NCBI GenBank assembly: GCA_002344565.1
Contig: DDTZ01000058.1
Coordinates: forward strand, 1-6,482
Direction: 5' to 3'
From: Bdellovibrionaceae bacterium UBA2351
GTDB lineage: Bacteria > Bdellovibrionota > Bdellovibrionia > Bdellovibrionales > Bdellovibrionaceae
Length of the DNA stretch: 6,482 nt
Part shown: positions 1 through 6,393 of the stretch, in pieces
Layout: every line of letters begins with the position of its first letter
Numbering within the stretch: position 1 is the first letter of the stretch
Position numbers and translations under genes: made by a program
The notes under the pieces: model-generated
The model's input: only the letters and a program-made list of their open reading frames with translations
Databases searched by the model: none
Told to the model about the DNA's origin: nothing

Positions 1-1
1 T

Positions 2-718
2 GAATCACCGGTGTTTCAAGAGCTGAAAGCCAGCGGTAAAGCGTCGACCTCACCATTAAGAGATTCGTTTTTGAATCCTGAAAACCGCAAGTTAGTAATT
101 TTATCGCTACTCGGCGCAACGATGGGACAAGGAGTCGTTTGGTACACGGGACAGTTTTATGCCCTTTACTATATGCAGACCGTTTTGAAAGTAAACTTTG
201 TGACCGCAAACTACATCACTGCCGGCGCATTGCTTTTAGGAACCCCATTTTTTATTTTATTTGGTGCATTATCTGATAAGATTGGCCGAAAAAAAATCAT
301 GATGGCTGGATGTTTGTTAGCGGCTATTTTATATATCCCTTTATACAAAGGCATGGCCTACGCCGCTGGATACAACGCAGAAAATCCCGCGACGCCGTTG
401 CACGAGCCCAATATATTACTTCTCGTTTTATATATATTCATCCAAGTAATTTTTGTGACCATGGTGTATGGGCCGATCGCCGCATTTCTGGTCGAATTAT
501 TCCCTACTAAAATTCGCTACACGTCAATGTCTTTACCCTATCACATTGGTAATGGCGTATTTGGTGGCCTAGTTCCACTGATTGGGACTTATCTCGTAGA
601 TAAAACAGGCGACATGTATGCTGGACTTTACTATCCGATCACGCTAGCAGTAATAACTTTTATAATCGGAAGTATTTTTATAAAAGAAAACCATCAAACT
701 ATTAGTATGACTCAGTAA
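2..718 (+). CDS. MFS transporter, metabolite:H+ symporter type (C-terminal part, 5' end cut by window)
   Basis: This is an inner-membrane secondary transporter of the major facilitator superfamily, probably proton-coupled; the substrate cannot be told from sequence. The reading frame is open from base 2 (E-S-P-V-F-Q-E-L-K), so the GTG at 11 is an internal valine and not the start. About 238 residues are visible, matching the central loop and second half of a family member. They show the E-S-P-V-F loop typical of the metabolite:H+ symporter (ProP/KgtP-like) group, then a membrane segment with GQGVVWYTGQFYALYYMQ. Next comes the MFS loop motif GALSDKIGRKK, a polar extracytoplasmic loop (YNAENPATPLHEPN), and three or four more hydrophobic helices including the ELFPTKIRYTSMSLPYHIGN segment. 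The protein ends in a short polar tail at TAA 716-718. Its 3' end overlaps the 3' end of the opposite-strand cation transporter by 17 bases. Family assignment is firm; the substrate is unknown. Confidence 0.9.
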   Translation, partial: ESPVFQELKASGKASTSPLRDSFLNPENRKLVILSLLGATMGQGVVWYTGQFYALYYMQTVLKVNFVTANYITAGALLLGTPFFILFGALSDKIGRKKIMMAGCLLAAILYIPLYKGMAYAAGYNAENPATPLHEPNILLLVLYIFIQVIFVTMVYGPIAAFLVELFPTKIRYTSMSLPYHIGNGVFGGLVPLIGTYLVDKTGDMYAGLYYPITLAVITFIIGSIFIKENHQTISMTQ

Positions 719-1697
719 CCGACTTGATCATGTGATCACTATCGAAACTGAATCGCTTTTCAAAAGGCGACTGGCGAATCGGACAGTCGCTGATATCACA
801 AGCCGCACAATATTTGCGACCGCATGGATCCAAATGAAATGCAAATTCTCCGTCATATGGGTAGTCACTAACTACTTTCTTTTCAAAATCATGAGTAACT
901 TTGTGAGCTTTAGACACATCCCAAAATTCAGGCACTATTAAATGTGCGTCGATGTGATGAAAGGTACCTGCACGAATTGACCTTAAATTGTGGATATTAA
1001 TAATTCCCGGTTTTACATTTTTTTGAATAGCCGTAGCTAATTCTTTGAGCGATTCTTGATCCATTTCATCCGTTAAACCGGAAACGGATCGTCGAACAAT
1101 TTTACACGCTTCCCAAAGTAAATGAAAGGCAACGAAAGCCGACACAATAGAATCAATCCACATTAGTTGAGTCAGTTTCACTAGTAGTAAACCAATTAAA
1201 ACGCCAGCCGTGGTATAGACGTCACTCATCAAGTGAACAGCGCTTGCAATCAACGTCACAGATTTTCGTTTTTCACCGACTCGTCGTAAAGCTAGTGACA
1301 TAAATAAATTCACAAGTGAGGCGATGAAAATCAAAATCATTCCCAGTTCAATTTCTACAACAGGCTGATTTGTCTTAAATGCCTGAACACTTTCGATTAA
1401 TATTGAAACACCGGCAAAAAAGACTAAGCCACCTTCAAATGCAGCCGAAAAAAATTCAAGTTTTCCATGACCATAAGGATGATTTTCATCGGCCGGCATT
1501 GCAACAAAATGCAAAACACCTAATGCCGTGAACGCCGTCAAAACATTGATAAGCGTTTCAACAGCATCCCCAAAAATAGCTGTAGAACCAGAGACAAAAT
1601 AACCCGCCGCTTTCAACGCCAAAACGACAAAGCTTACAGCAATATTAATTTGTGCAATTCTTATTTTTTCTTGAGTTGCTGTGTCTTGTGGATCCAT
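702..1697 (-). CDS. Cation diffusion facilitator (CDF) family metal transporter with C-terminal cysteine cluster
   Basis: This is an inner-membrane divalent-metal exporter, by family an H+-coupled antiporter for ions such as Zn, Fe, Mn or Co. At 331 residues it has about six hydrophobic segments (roughly 13-33, 38-66, 82-104, 117-137, 148-173, 178-198) and then a cytoplasmic domain. CDF hallmarks are the HPYGHGKLE loop after helix 2 (73-81), HxxxD in helix 5 (H155, D159) and the HHIDAHLIVPE strand of the C-terminal domain (247-257). The helix-2 half of the transport site is E47-xxx-N51 where YiiP has D-xxx-D and many relatives H-xxx-D, so metal choice cannot be inferred from the usual rules. 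Near the end, C292, C297, C300 and C305 form a Cx4Cx2Cx4C cluster that may bind metal. The ATG is fixed by an in-frame TGA two codons upstream. The gene lies 41 bp after the repeat-protein gene and is probably cotranscribed with it; only a weak GTGAG precedes the start. Confidence 0.93.
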   Translation of the reverse strand: MDPQDTATQEKIRIAQINIAVSFVVLALKAAGYFVSGSTAIFGDAVETLINVLTAFTALGVLHFVAMPADENHPYGHGKLEFFSAAFEGGLVFFAGVSILIESVQAFKTNQPVVEIELGMILIFIASLVNLFMSLALRRVGEKRKSVTLIASAVHLMSDVYTTAGVLIGLLLVKLTQLMWIDSIVSAFVAFHLLWEACKIVRRSVSGLTDEMDQESLKELATAIQKNVKPGIINIHNLRSIRAGTFHHIDAHLIVPEFWDVSKAHKVTHDFEKKVVSDYPYDGEFAFHLDPCGRKYCAACDISDCPIRQSPFEKRFSFDSDHMIKSVTESY

Positions 1698-1738
1698 AAC
1701 TCACGACTATCTCATTTTCATTTAGTTTTCAATTAGTT

Positions 1739-2692
1739 TTAAAACGGGCTAACGTTAATATCCTTAGTTCTTAGATGCATATTAAACAGTTTCTCGACAT
1801 CTTTAATCATTTCAACCGGAATCTCTTGAAATGTCTCGCGTTTTTCACAGTATCGCTTTTTAAAAACGTCCTCATAGTCAATTTGAACTTCCCACGGCCC
1901 TTTACAAAATTTCTTAAATGCTATTTGTCTTTGCTCAATGGACGTATTTTTATTTCCCGCTATTAACAAACAGCTTATTTTTCCGTTCCGACCACACTCT
2001 GTATTCCAAACCTCAAACGCATCTTTATAGCGCTTTTGCTTTTCAAAATAAACACCCACTGTACTACATGTTGATAAACCTAAAAAACTGTCTTCAGACT
2101 TCAAACAATCTGATTTCATGACGTCTAAAAAAAAATCTAATTTTGGATGATCGGGGAATAATCTGACAAATTGTGAACAGGTACGCTGATCGGCCTTACA
2201 GGCATTCTCTGAAACCTTATAAGCTTCTTCTTTATTCCCATGCTCATATTGTAAAACTGGATACGATCCAAACTTATTTACCTCGAAATATTTTTTAGCG
2301 TACACAATAGCGCTCGAATAATCTTTCTTGGCCTTATAGAACAAGGCTAACGGCTCACATAACTCAGCTTTGGCATCACAGGCAGATTTCATCGTACTAA
2401 AGATTATCTCTTGAAACTCCTCTGGATATTCATTGCCATAGCGATATAAATTAAAACAACCAAATGATTCTTTTAGCTCACACGATTTTTTAATCGCCTC
2501 AAACGCATCTAGATATTTTTTTTCTGAGACATACAATTCAAATAATGGAACACAGGCGTAGGCCTGACTTTTATCGATACAAAGAAATCGATTATCTTCA
2601 ATCTTATCATATTCGACATCGTAATAGCTTTGAGCAAATAGAAGTATTGGAAAGAGAAAAGCTAAAAAAAGTGCCTTTACCTGAAAAAACAC
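1739..2692 (-). CDS. Exported cysteine-paired Sel1/TPR-like repeat protein, function unknown
   Basis: This 317-residue protein has no function I can name. It starts with a Sec signal peptide: one Lys at position 6, a hydrophobic run from about 7 to 20, and likely cleavage near FAQ-S (residues 19-22). No cysteine sits at the cleavage site, so it is not a lipoprotein. The mature part has 14 cysteines in seven pairs. The first members are at 38, 71, 105, 165, 196, 233 and 263, a period of about 30-37 residues. Several pairs are Cx6C or Cx7C, as in 71/79, 105/112, 165/172 and 233/241. Units such as LDAFEAIKKSCELKESFGCF resemble Sel1-like repeats with a disulfide across each helix pair, as in the Helicobacter cysteine-rich proteins. 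Such repeats usually bind proteins or peptides. The start is GTG; its first base is the last base of the upstream cyclase's TAG, which suggests translational coupling. Only a weak GCAGGG lies ahead of it. Export and repeat nature are well supported; the role is open. Confidence 0.85.
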   Translation of the reverse strand: MFFQVKALFLAFLFPILLFAQSYYDVEYDKIEDNRFLCIDKSQAYACVPLFELYVSEKKYLDAFEAIKKSCELKESFGCFNLYRYGNEYPEEFQEIIFSTMKSACDAKAELCEPLALFYKAKKDYSSAIVYAKKYFEVNKFGSYPVLQYEHGNKEEAYKVSENACKADQRTCSQFVRLFPDHPKLDFFLDVMKSDCLKSEDSFLGLSTCSTVGVYFEKQKRYKDAFEVWNTECGRNGKISCLLIAGNKNTSIEQRQIAFKKFCKGPWEVQIDYEDVFKKRYCEKRETFQEIPVEMIKDVEKLFNMHLRTKDINVSPF

Positions 2693-3774
2693 TACCCTGC
2701 TCGCTGCTTGCGCTTCTTAGAAGCGGAAACCGCGGGAACTGTAGTTTTTTTCTTCTTTTTTGTACCGTCTGTTGTGGCAACGGCCTCAGGTGCCGATTCT
2801 TTGGCCTTAGCATTTTGACGTTCGAGCGCTTCTTCCGAACTTTTGTTTTTGTAGAAACACACTTTATTTCGTCCGTTTTCCTTTGCTTCGTATAGTGCAT
2901 GATCGGCGCGGCGTACAAGTTCTTTTGGCGAAATATTCTCGTAGGGATCCGTCACCGCAAAACCAACAGAAATAGTTAATTGAATTTCGTCGTCACCGCT
3001 GCGGAACGTAGTACCTTCTACTGATTTACGTAAACGTTCACAGTAGAATAACGCACCATCAAAATTAACCTCAGTTAATACGATCAAAAACTCATCACCA
3101 CCGTAACGAGCGGGAATATCGATATTACGCGTATTCGCACGAACAATCTTACCCATTTCCGAAATAACGAAACTTCCAAAAAGATGATCGTGTCCGTCAT
3201 TAACACCCTTGAAGTGATCCATATCAAACATGATCACACACACTTGACGCCCGAACCGTCGAGCCCTTTGCAATTCGAAATCAAGTTTCTGATACAACGA
3301 CCGCATATTAAGAAGACCTGTTAAGTCATCGGTATCTGCCAACTCTTTTAACTTTTCATTGGCATACATAAGCTGCTCTTGGAGGTCACGGATACGCAAA
3401 TGCGTGCGCACACGAGCTAATAATTCAAGCGGAACGAACGGTTTTACTATGTAGTCATCAGCCCCACTATCTAAACCAAGAATGATAGATTCTGTTGATG
3501 ACTCGTCACTCAATAGAAGCAACGAAGCAAATGGACGAATTTCCCTGATTTTTGCGATAGCGCGGATGCGTTGATCTCTATCTTTGAAGTCCACCACAAT
3601 AATGGCAGGCATCCATGAATCAATAACACGAATTCCCTCTTCAAGTGAGTCAACGCCTACGGCATTGTAGCCTTCCCACTTCAAAGGTTCCAAGATGACA
3701 TCTATCCCTTGCGGATCGTCATCGATCACCAATATTTTTCTAGATTTTGCAGGCCGTTCAATATCTTGGGACAT
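2692..3774 (-). CDS. Response regulator with GGDEF diguanylate cyclase domain (PleD-like REC-GGDEF)
   Basis: This cytoplasmic two-component output protein makes cyclic di-GMP from two GTP. The receiver (about 12-130) has the acidic pocket D18-D20, phosphoacceptor D62, S89 and K111 in IVKPF. A helical linker (about 130-146) leads to the cyclase (about 147-309), with DDLTGLLN at 149-156, metal-binding D184 in FDMDHFK, N192-D193, and an intact GGDEF at 225-229. An RxxD inhibitory site (R216-D219) lies exactly five residues before GGDEF, so product feedback is expected. The catalytic residues are present, so the enzyme is predicted active. After about residue 310 a low-complexity tail rich in Ala, Lys and Glu ends in a strongly basic stretch (TKKKKKTT then KKRKQRAG), which is unusual. 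The ATG is preceded only by AAAAG with no clear Shine-Dalgarno. The gene heads the minus-strand cluster and its stop overlaps the next start by one base. No partner histidine kinase is in the window. Confidence 0.94.
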   Translation of the reverse strand: MSQDIERPAKSRKILVIDDDPQGIDVILEPLKWEGYNAVGVDSLEEGIRVIDSWMPAIIVVDFKDRDQRIRAIAKIREIRPFASLLLLSDESSTESIILGLDSGADDYIVKPFVPLELLARVRTHLRIRDLQEQLMYANEKLKELADTDDLTGLLNMRSLYQKLDFELQRARRFGRQVCVIMFDMDHFKGVNDGHDHLFGSFVISEMGKIVRANTRNIDIPARYGGDEFLIVLTEVNFDGALFYCERLRKSVEGTTFRSGDDEIQLTISVGFAVTDPYENISPKELVRRADHALYEAKENGRNKVCFYKNKSSEEALERQNAKAKESAPEAVATTDGTKKKKKTTVPAVSASKKRKQRAG

Positions 3775-3791
3775 CTTTTAAGTTTACGGCA

Positions 3792-3861
3792 GAATTTACC
3801 GGAAACAATAGATCCAGGTCGGCCTAGGTCTGCTTAATCTGTGCCTCCGTCCGGTATTTTC
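3792..3861. repeat. Imperfect inverted repeat in the divergent promoter region
   Basis: The arms GAATTTACCGGA (3792-3803) and TCCGGTATTTTC (3850-3861) are reverse complements at 10 of 12 positions, with a perfect 7-bp core (TACCGGA/TCCGGTA) and 46 bp between. The right arm ends just before the candidate leuS -35. The arms could be paired operator half-sites for a factor acting on both divergent genes, but chance similarity is possible. Confidence 0.35.
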
Positions 3862-3864
3862 TGA

Positions 3865-3893
3865 TTGAAGATTTCTTGATAAAAAACTAGTAT
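3865..3893 (+). promoter_or_regulatory. Candidate sigma70-type promoter of leuS
   Basis: TTGAAG at 3865-3870 and TAGTAT at 3888-3893 are separated by 17 bp, each matching four of six consensus positions. Initiation about seven bases after the -10 would fall at or next to the A of the leuS ATG (3900). The start is preceded by TTCCCCC with no purine-rich ribosome-binding site, so a leaderless or near-leaderless transcript would follow. An alternative -10 (GATAAA, 3878-3883) lacks a good -35. Confidence 0.4.
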
Positions 3894-3899
3894 TCCCCC

Positions 3900-6302
3900 A
3901 TGAACAATTCTCACGAAATCGAAAAAAAATGGCAGGCCCAGTGGGCCAAAGAAAACGCATTCAAAGCTGACCCAAAGTCTACTAAACCAAAGTACTATGC
4001 TTTGGACATGTTTCCGTACCCATCCGGAACTGGTCTACATGTCGGTCACGCCGCTTCTTACATGCCGACAGAAATTATTTCGCGCTACAAACGTGCCAAG
4101 GGATTCAATGTCCTTCACCCTATGGGTTACGATGCCTTTGGTTTACCTGCGGAACAATTTGCTATTCAAACCGGAATTCATCCTGCGATCACAACGGACA
4201 AGGCCATCAACAACTTTCGCCGACAACTTCAGTGTGTAGGTTTAAGTTTCGATTGGAGCCGCGAGATTTCAACGTGTGATCCTAAGTACTACAAATGGAC
4301 GCAGTTCATTTTCACTAAATTATTTGAACGTGGCTTAGCTTACCAAAAAGAAGTTCCCGTTAACTGGTGCCCGGCTTTGAAAACCGTTCTTGCGAACGAA
4401 GAAGTTGTTGATGGTAAGAGCGAGCGTGGCGGTCACCCCGTCATCCGTATGCCAATGAAACAATGGATGCTAAAAATTACAGACTACGCCGAACGCTTAG
4501 CGAGTGATCTAGACACTATCGATTGGCCGGAACGTACTAAGGAAGGTCAAAAAAACTGGATTGGCAAATCGGAAGGTGCCAAAGTTGATTTTGAACTTCA
4601 AGGCTCGAAAGAAAAAATCACGGTATTCACTACGCGCCCAGACACGTTGTTTGGCGTGACGTTCATGGTGCTGGCCCCTGAAAATCCAATCGTTCTAAAA
4701 ATTTCGACAGCTGCAGAGGTTTCGAAAGTTCAAGAGTACATCAAAAAGACCCTGGCTAAATCTGAAGTCGACAGAAAAGCGAACACAGAAAAAACGGGTC
4801 AATTTACGGGTGCATATGCCACTCATCCACTGACTCAAAAACCAGTTCCTATCTGGATCAGCGATTACGTTCTGAACGACTACGGCACAGGCGCAATTAT
4901 GGCCGTACCTGCACACGATCAACGTGACTTTGAATTTGCTCAGGCATTCAAACTGGATATCGTTCCTGTGCTACAAGGGCCTAATAACGAACCCTTGCCT
5001 TTCGAAGGTGATGGTAAATTGATTAACAGTGATTTCCTAAATGGCCTGGATAAAAAAACAGCGATTCAGAAAATGAATCAGCATTTAGAAGCCACAAAAA
5101 AAGGCCAAAAAGAAATTCAATATAAATTGCGTGACTGGCTATTTTCACGCCAACGCTACTGGGGCGAACCATTCCCAATGGTACGCTTTCCCGAAAAAGG
5201 TTTATCCGCACTTCCTGTAAACGAATTACCTGTTTTACTTCCCGAGGTTGCCGATTACGAGCCAACTGAAAAGGGTGAACCACCTTTGGCCCGTATACCA
5301 AGCTTTGTGAATTATAAATCTCCACAGGGACAAGCCGGTACTCGCGAAACCGACACCATGCCTGGCTCTGCGGGATCATCGTGGTATTTCTTACGCTTCA
5401 CAGATCCTCATAACGATGCGGAACCATTTTCTCAAGAGGCGCAAAAATATTGGATGCCAGTGGATCTATATGTGGGCGGACCGGAACACACGGTTGGTCA
5501 CTTACTATACGCTCGTTTCTGGCAAAAAGTTCTTTTCGATGCGGGTTTAGTTTCTCACCCAGAGCCTTTTAAGAAACTAGCTCACCAAGGAATGATCTTG
5601 GGTAAAGACGGCGAAAAAATGTCTAAATCCCGAGGTAACGTAGAGCCGCTTGAAGAAGTAATTGAAAAATTTGGAGCCGATACCGTGAGAACGTTCATCT
5701 GCTTCTTGGGCCCAATGGACAAAGATAAAGCCTGGTCTCCGACGGGAGTGGAAGGCGTGAAACGTTTCCTAGAGCGCGTTTCAAGACTCGTGTTTGATGA
5801 CAATGGCAACGTCGTGGCTAAAGACACGCCGATGTCCGACGACTTAAAGAAATCTTTGCACAAAACGATTAAAAAAGTAACAAACGACATTGAAACAATG
5901 GGCTTTAATACGGCCGTCAGCCAAATGATGATTTTGGTGAACGAGATCTACAAACAAGAAACTCGCCCAAAAGAATTGATGCTGACCCTGTCGCAGCTTT
6001 TGATGCCATTTGCACCCCATTTAGCCGAAGAAATTTGGCACCGCCTGGGTGGACACGGTTTTGTATCCCTTGCACCTTGGCCGAATTACGACGAAGCCCT
6101 TTGCAAGGATGACAAAATTACATTAGGGGTACAAGTAAACGGCAAGATGCGCGGAACAATCGAGGTAGGCCCCGAAGAGGCTCAGGATTCAGCTGTAGCG
6201 CTTGCGATGCAGGTTGCGACCGTAGTGAATGCGCTCGGTGGAAAATCACCTGACAAAATTATTTACAAAGCGGGCAAAATTTTAAACATGATCGTGAAAT
6301 AG
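3900..6302 (+). CDS. leuS: Leucyl-tRNA synthetase (LeuRS), class I
   Basis: This cytoplasmic enzyme charges tRNA-Leu with leucine using ATP and hydrolyses mischarged tRNA. All parts are visible in 800 residues. The Rossmann catalytic core has PYPSGTGLHVGH (39-50, the HIGH-type motif) and GYDAFGLPAEQFA (76-88). The CP1 editing domain is about 222-415, with threonine-rich TTRPDTLFG (244-252) and MAVPAHDQRDFEFA (334-347). The core resumes with RDWLFSRQRYWGEP (411-424) and GGPEHTVGHLLYARFW (526-541), then KMSKS (573-577). A helical anticodon-binding domain (about 640-725) and the C-terminal tRNA-binding domain (about 740-800, VQVNGKMRG to AGKILNMIVK) follow. It is the short form like that of Bacillus subtilis: it lacks the E. 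coli insertion before KMSKS, and the zinc-knuckle cysteines are reduced to C157. The ATG is the first start after an in-frame TAG at 3888-3890, yet has no Shine-Dalgarno sequence. Confidence 0.98.
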   Translation: MNNSHEIEKKWQAQWAKENAFKADPKSTKPKYYALDMFPYPSGTGLHVGHAASYMPTEIISRYKRAKGFNVLHPMGYDAFGLPAEQFAIQTGIHPAITTDKAINNFRRQLQCVGLSFDWSREISTCDPKYYKWTQFIFTKLFERGLAYQKEVPVNWCPALKTVLANEEVVDGKSERGGHPVIRMPMKQWMLKITDYAERLASDLDTIDWPERTKEGQKNWIGKSEGAKVDFELQGSKEKITVFTTRPDTLFGVTFMVLAPENPIVLKISTAAEVSKVQEYIKKTLAKSEVDRKANTEKTGQFTGAYATHPLTQKPVPIWISDYVLNDYGTGAIMAVPAHDQRDFEFAQAFKLDIVPVLQGPNNEPLPFEGDGKLINSDFLNGLDKKTAIQKMNQHLEATKKGQKEIQYKLRDWLFSRQRYWGEPFPMVRFPEKGLSALPVNELPVLLPEVADYEPTEKGEPPLARIPSFVNYKSPQGQAGTRETDTMPGSAGSSWYFLRFTDPHNDAEPFSQEAQKYWMPVDLYVGGPEHTVGHLLYARFWQKVLFDAGLVSHPEPFKKLAHQGMILGKDGEKMSKSRGNVEPLEEVIEKFGADTVRTFICFLGPMDKDKAWSPTGVEGVKRFLERVSRLVFDDNGNVVAKDTPMSDDLKKSLHKTIKKVTNDIETMGFNTAVSQMMILVNEIYKQETRPKELMLTLSQLLMPFAPHLAEEIWHRLGGHGFVSLAPWPNYDEALCKDDKITLGVQVNGKMRGTIEVGPEEAQDSAVALAMQVATVVNALGGKSPDKIIYKAGKILNMIVK

Positions 6303-6304
6303 TC

Positions 6305-6333
6305 TTGCGGGGACGGGGTTTTTAAAATACAAA
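6305..6333 (+). promoter_or_regulatory. Weak candidate promoter for the gene downstream of leuS
   Basis: TTGCGG (6305-6310) and TACAAA (6328-6333) lie 17 bp apart, matching the sigma70 consensus at three and four of six positions. It sits just after the leuS stop and would give a leader of roughly 50 bases containing both hairpins. Readthrough from leuS is an equally good explanation for expression of the next gene. Confidence 0.2.
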
Positions 6334-6336
6334 CAA

Positions 6337-6359
6337 TTTCGTTTAACAATTTAACGAAA
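6337..6359. repeat. AT-rich hairpin after leuS
   Basis: TTTCGTT (6337-6343) and AACGAAA (6353-6359) are perfect reverse complements around a 9-base loop. The hairpin is immediately followed by a second, GC-rich one. With no T-run after it on the plus strand, it is not a standard intrinsic terminator of leuS. Confidence 0.4.
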
Positions 6360-6378
6360 AGCAGCCGCGCCGGCTGCT
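6360..6378. terminator. GC-rich hairpin between leuS and the next gene; terminator or 5' leader structure
   Basis: AGCAGCCG (6360-6367) pairs perfectly with CGGCTGCT (6371-6378) around the three-base loop CGC, a strong 8-bp stem. On the plus strand GCAACAAGGG follows, with no U-run. On the minus strand the stem is followed by TTTTCGTTAAATT, a poor U-tract. It may therefore stop antisense transcription, or act in the leader of the next gene, whose ribosome-binding site starts six bases later. The stem is certain; the role is not. Confidence 0.4.
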
Positions 6379-6383
6379 GCAAC

Positions 6384-6389
6384 AAGGGA
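6384..6389 (+). promoter_or_regulatory. Ribosome-binding site of the downstream gene
   Basis: AAGGGA lies with its last G five bases before the ATG at 6394. It is the clearest Shine-Dalgarno-like site before any start in this window, and is the main reason for calling a gene there. It sits directly after the GC-rich hairpin. Confidence 0.55.
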
Positions 6390-6393
6390 CGCG

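Larger units (their letters stand above)
3775..3899. promoter_or_regulatory. Divergent promoter region between the REC-GGDEF gene and leuS
   Basis: This 125-bp gene-free stretch separates two start codons that point away from each other, so it should carry promoters for both the minus-strand cluster and leuS. A candidate leuS promoter lies at its right end. On the minus strand only a weak TAAATT (-10-like) is visible with no convincing -35. The region also holds an imperfect inverted repeat. No T-box, leader peptide with leucine codons or terminator-like attenuator is visible ahead of leuS. Confidence 0.6.

Noticed and set aside
11..13. GTG as the start of the MFS gene.
   Set aside because: The frame is open to the window edge and the residues before it (E-S-P) belong to the conserved loop, so this is an internal valine of a truncated gene.
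1706..1732. Possible separate promoter for the CDF gene (TTGAAA, 15 bp, GATAGT on the minus strand).
   Set aside because: The 15-bp spacing is poor and the -10 weak. The 41-bp gap is easily explained by cotranscription from the upstream genes.
2545..2895. A 116-codon plus-strand frame opposite the cyclase/repeat-protein junction.
   Set aside because: It is antisense to two genes with clear domain or signal-peptide evidence, and has no family resemblance or ribosome-binding site that I can see.
2607..2918. A 103-codon minus-strand frame spanning the end of the cyclase gene and the start of the repeat-protein gene, rich in Lys and Arg.
   Set aside because: It lies in another frame of two well-supported genes. 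Its composition follows from the A-rich lysine tail and GGDEF codons, and it shows no recognisable domain.
3775..3899. T-box, leucine leader peptide or riboswitch ahead of leuS.
   Set aside because: The region is only 125 bp and shared with a divergent gene. It has no run of leucine codons, no T-box-like element and no terminator stem, and the candidate promoter leaves no room for a leader.
5023..5379. A 118-codon minus-strand frame inside leuS.
   Set aside because: It is a shadow of the strongly conserved leuS frame, with no motif of its own.
6307..6323. Two G4 runs followed by five T's just after the leuS stop, resembling a terminator or a G-quadruplex.
   Set aside because: No matching C-run upstream exists to form a stem, and two G-runs are too few for an intramolecular quadruplex.
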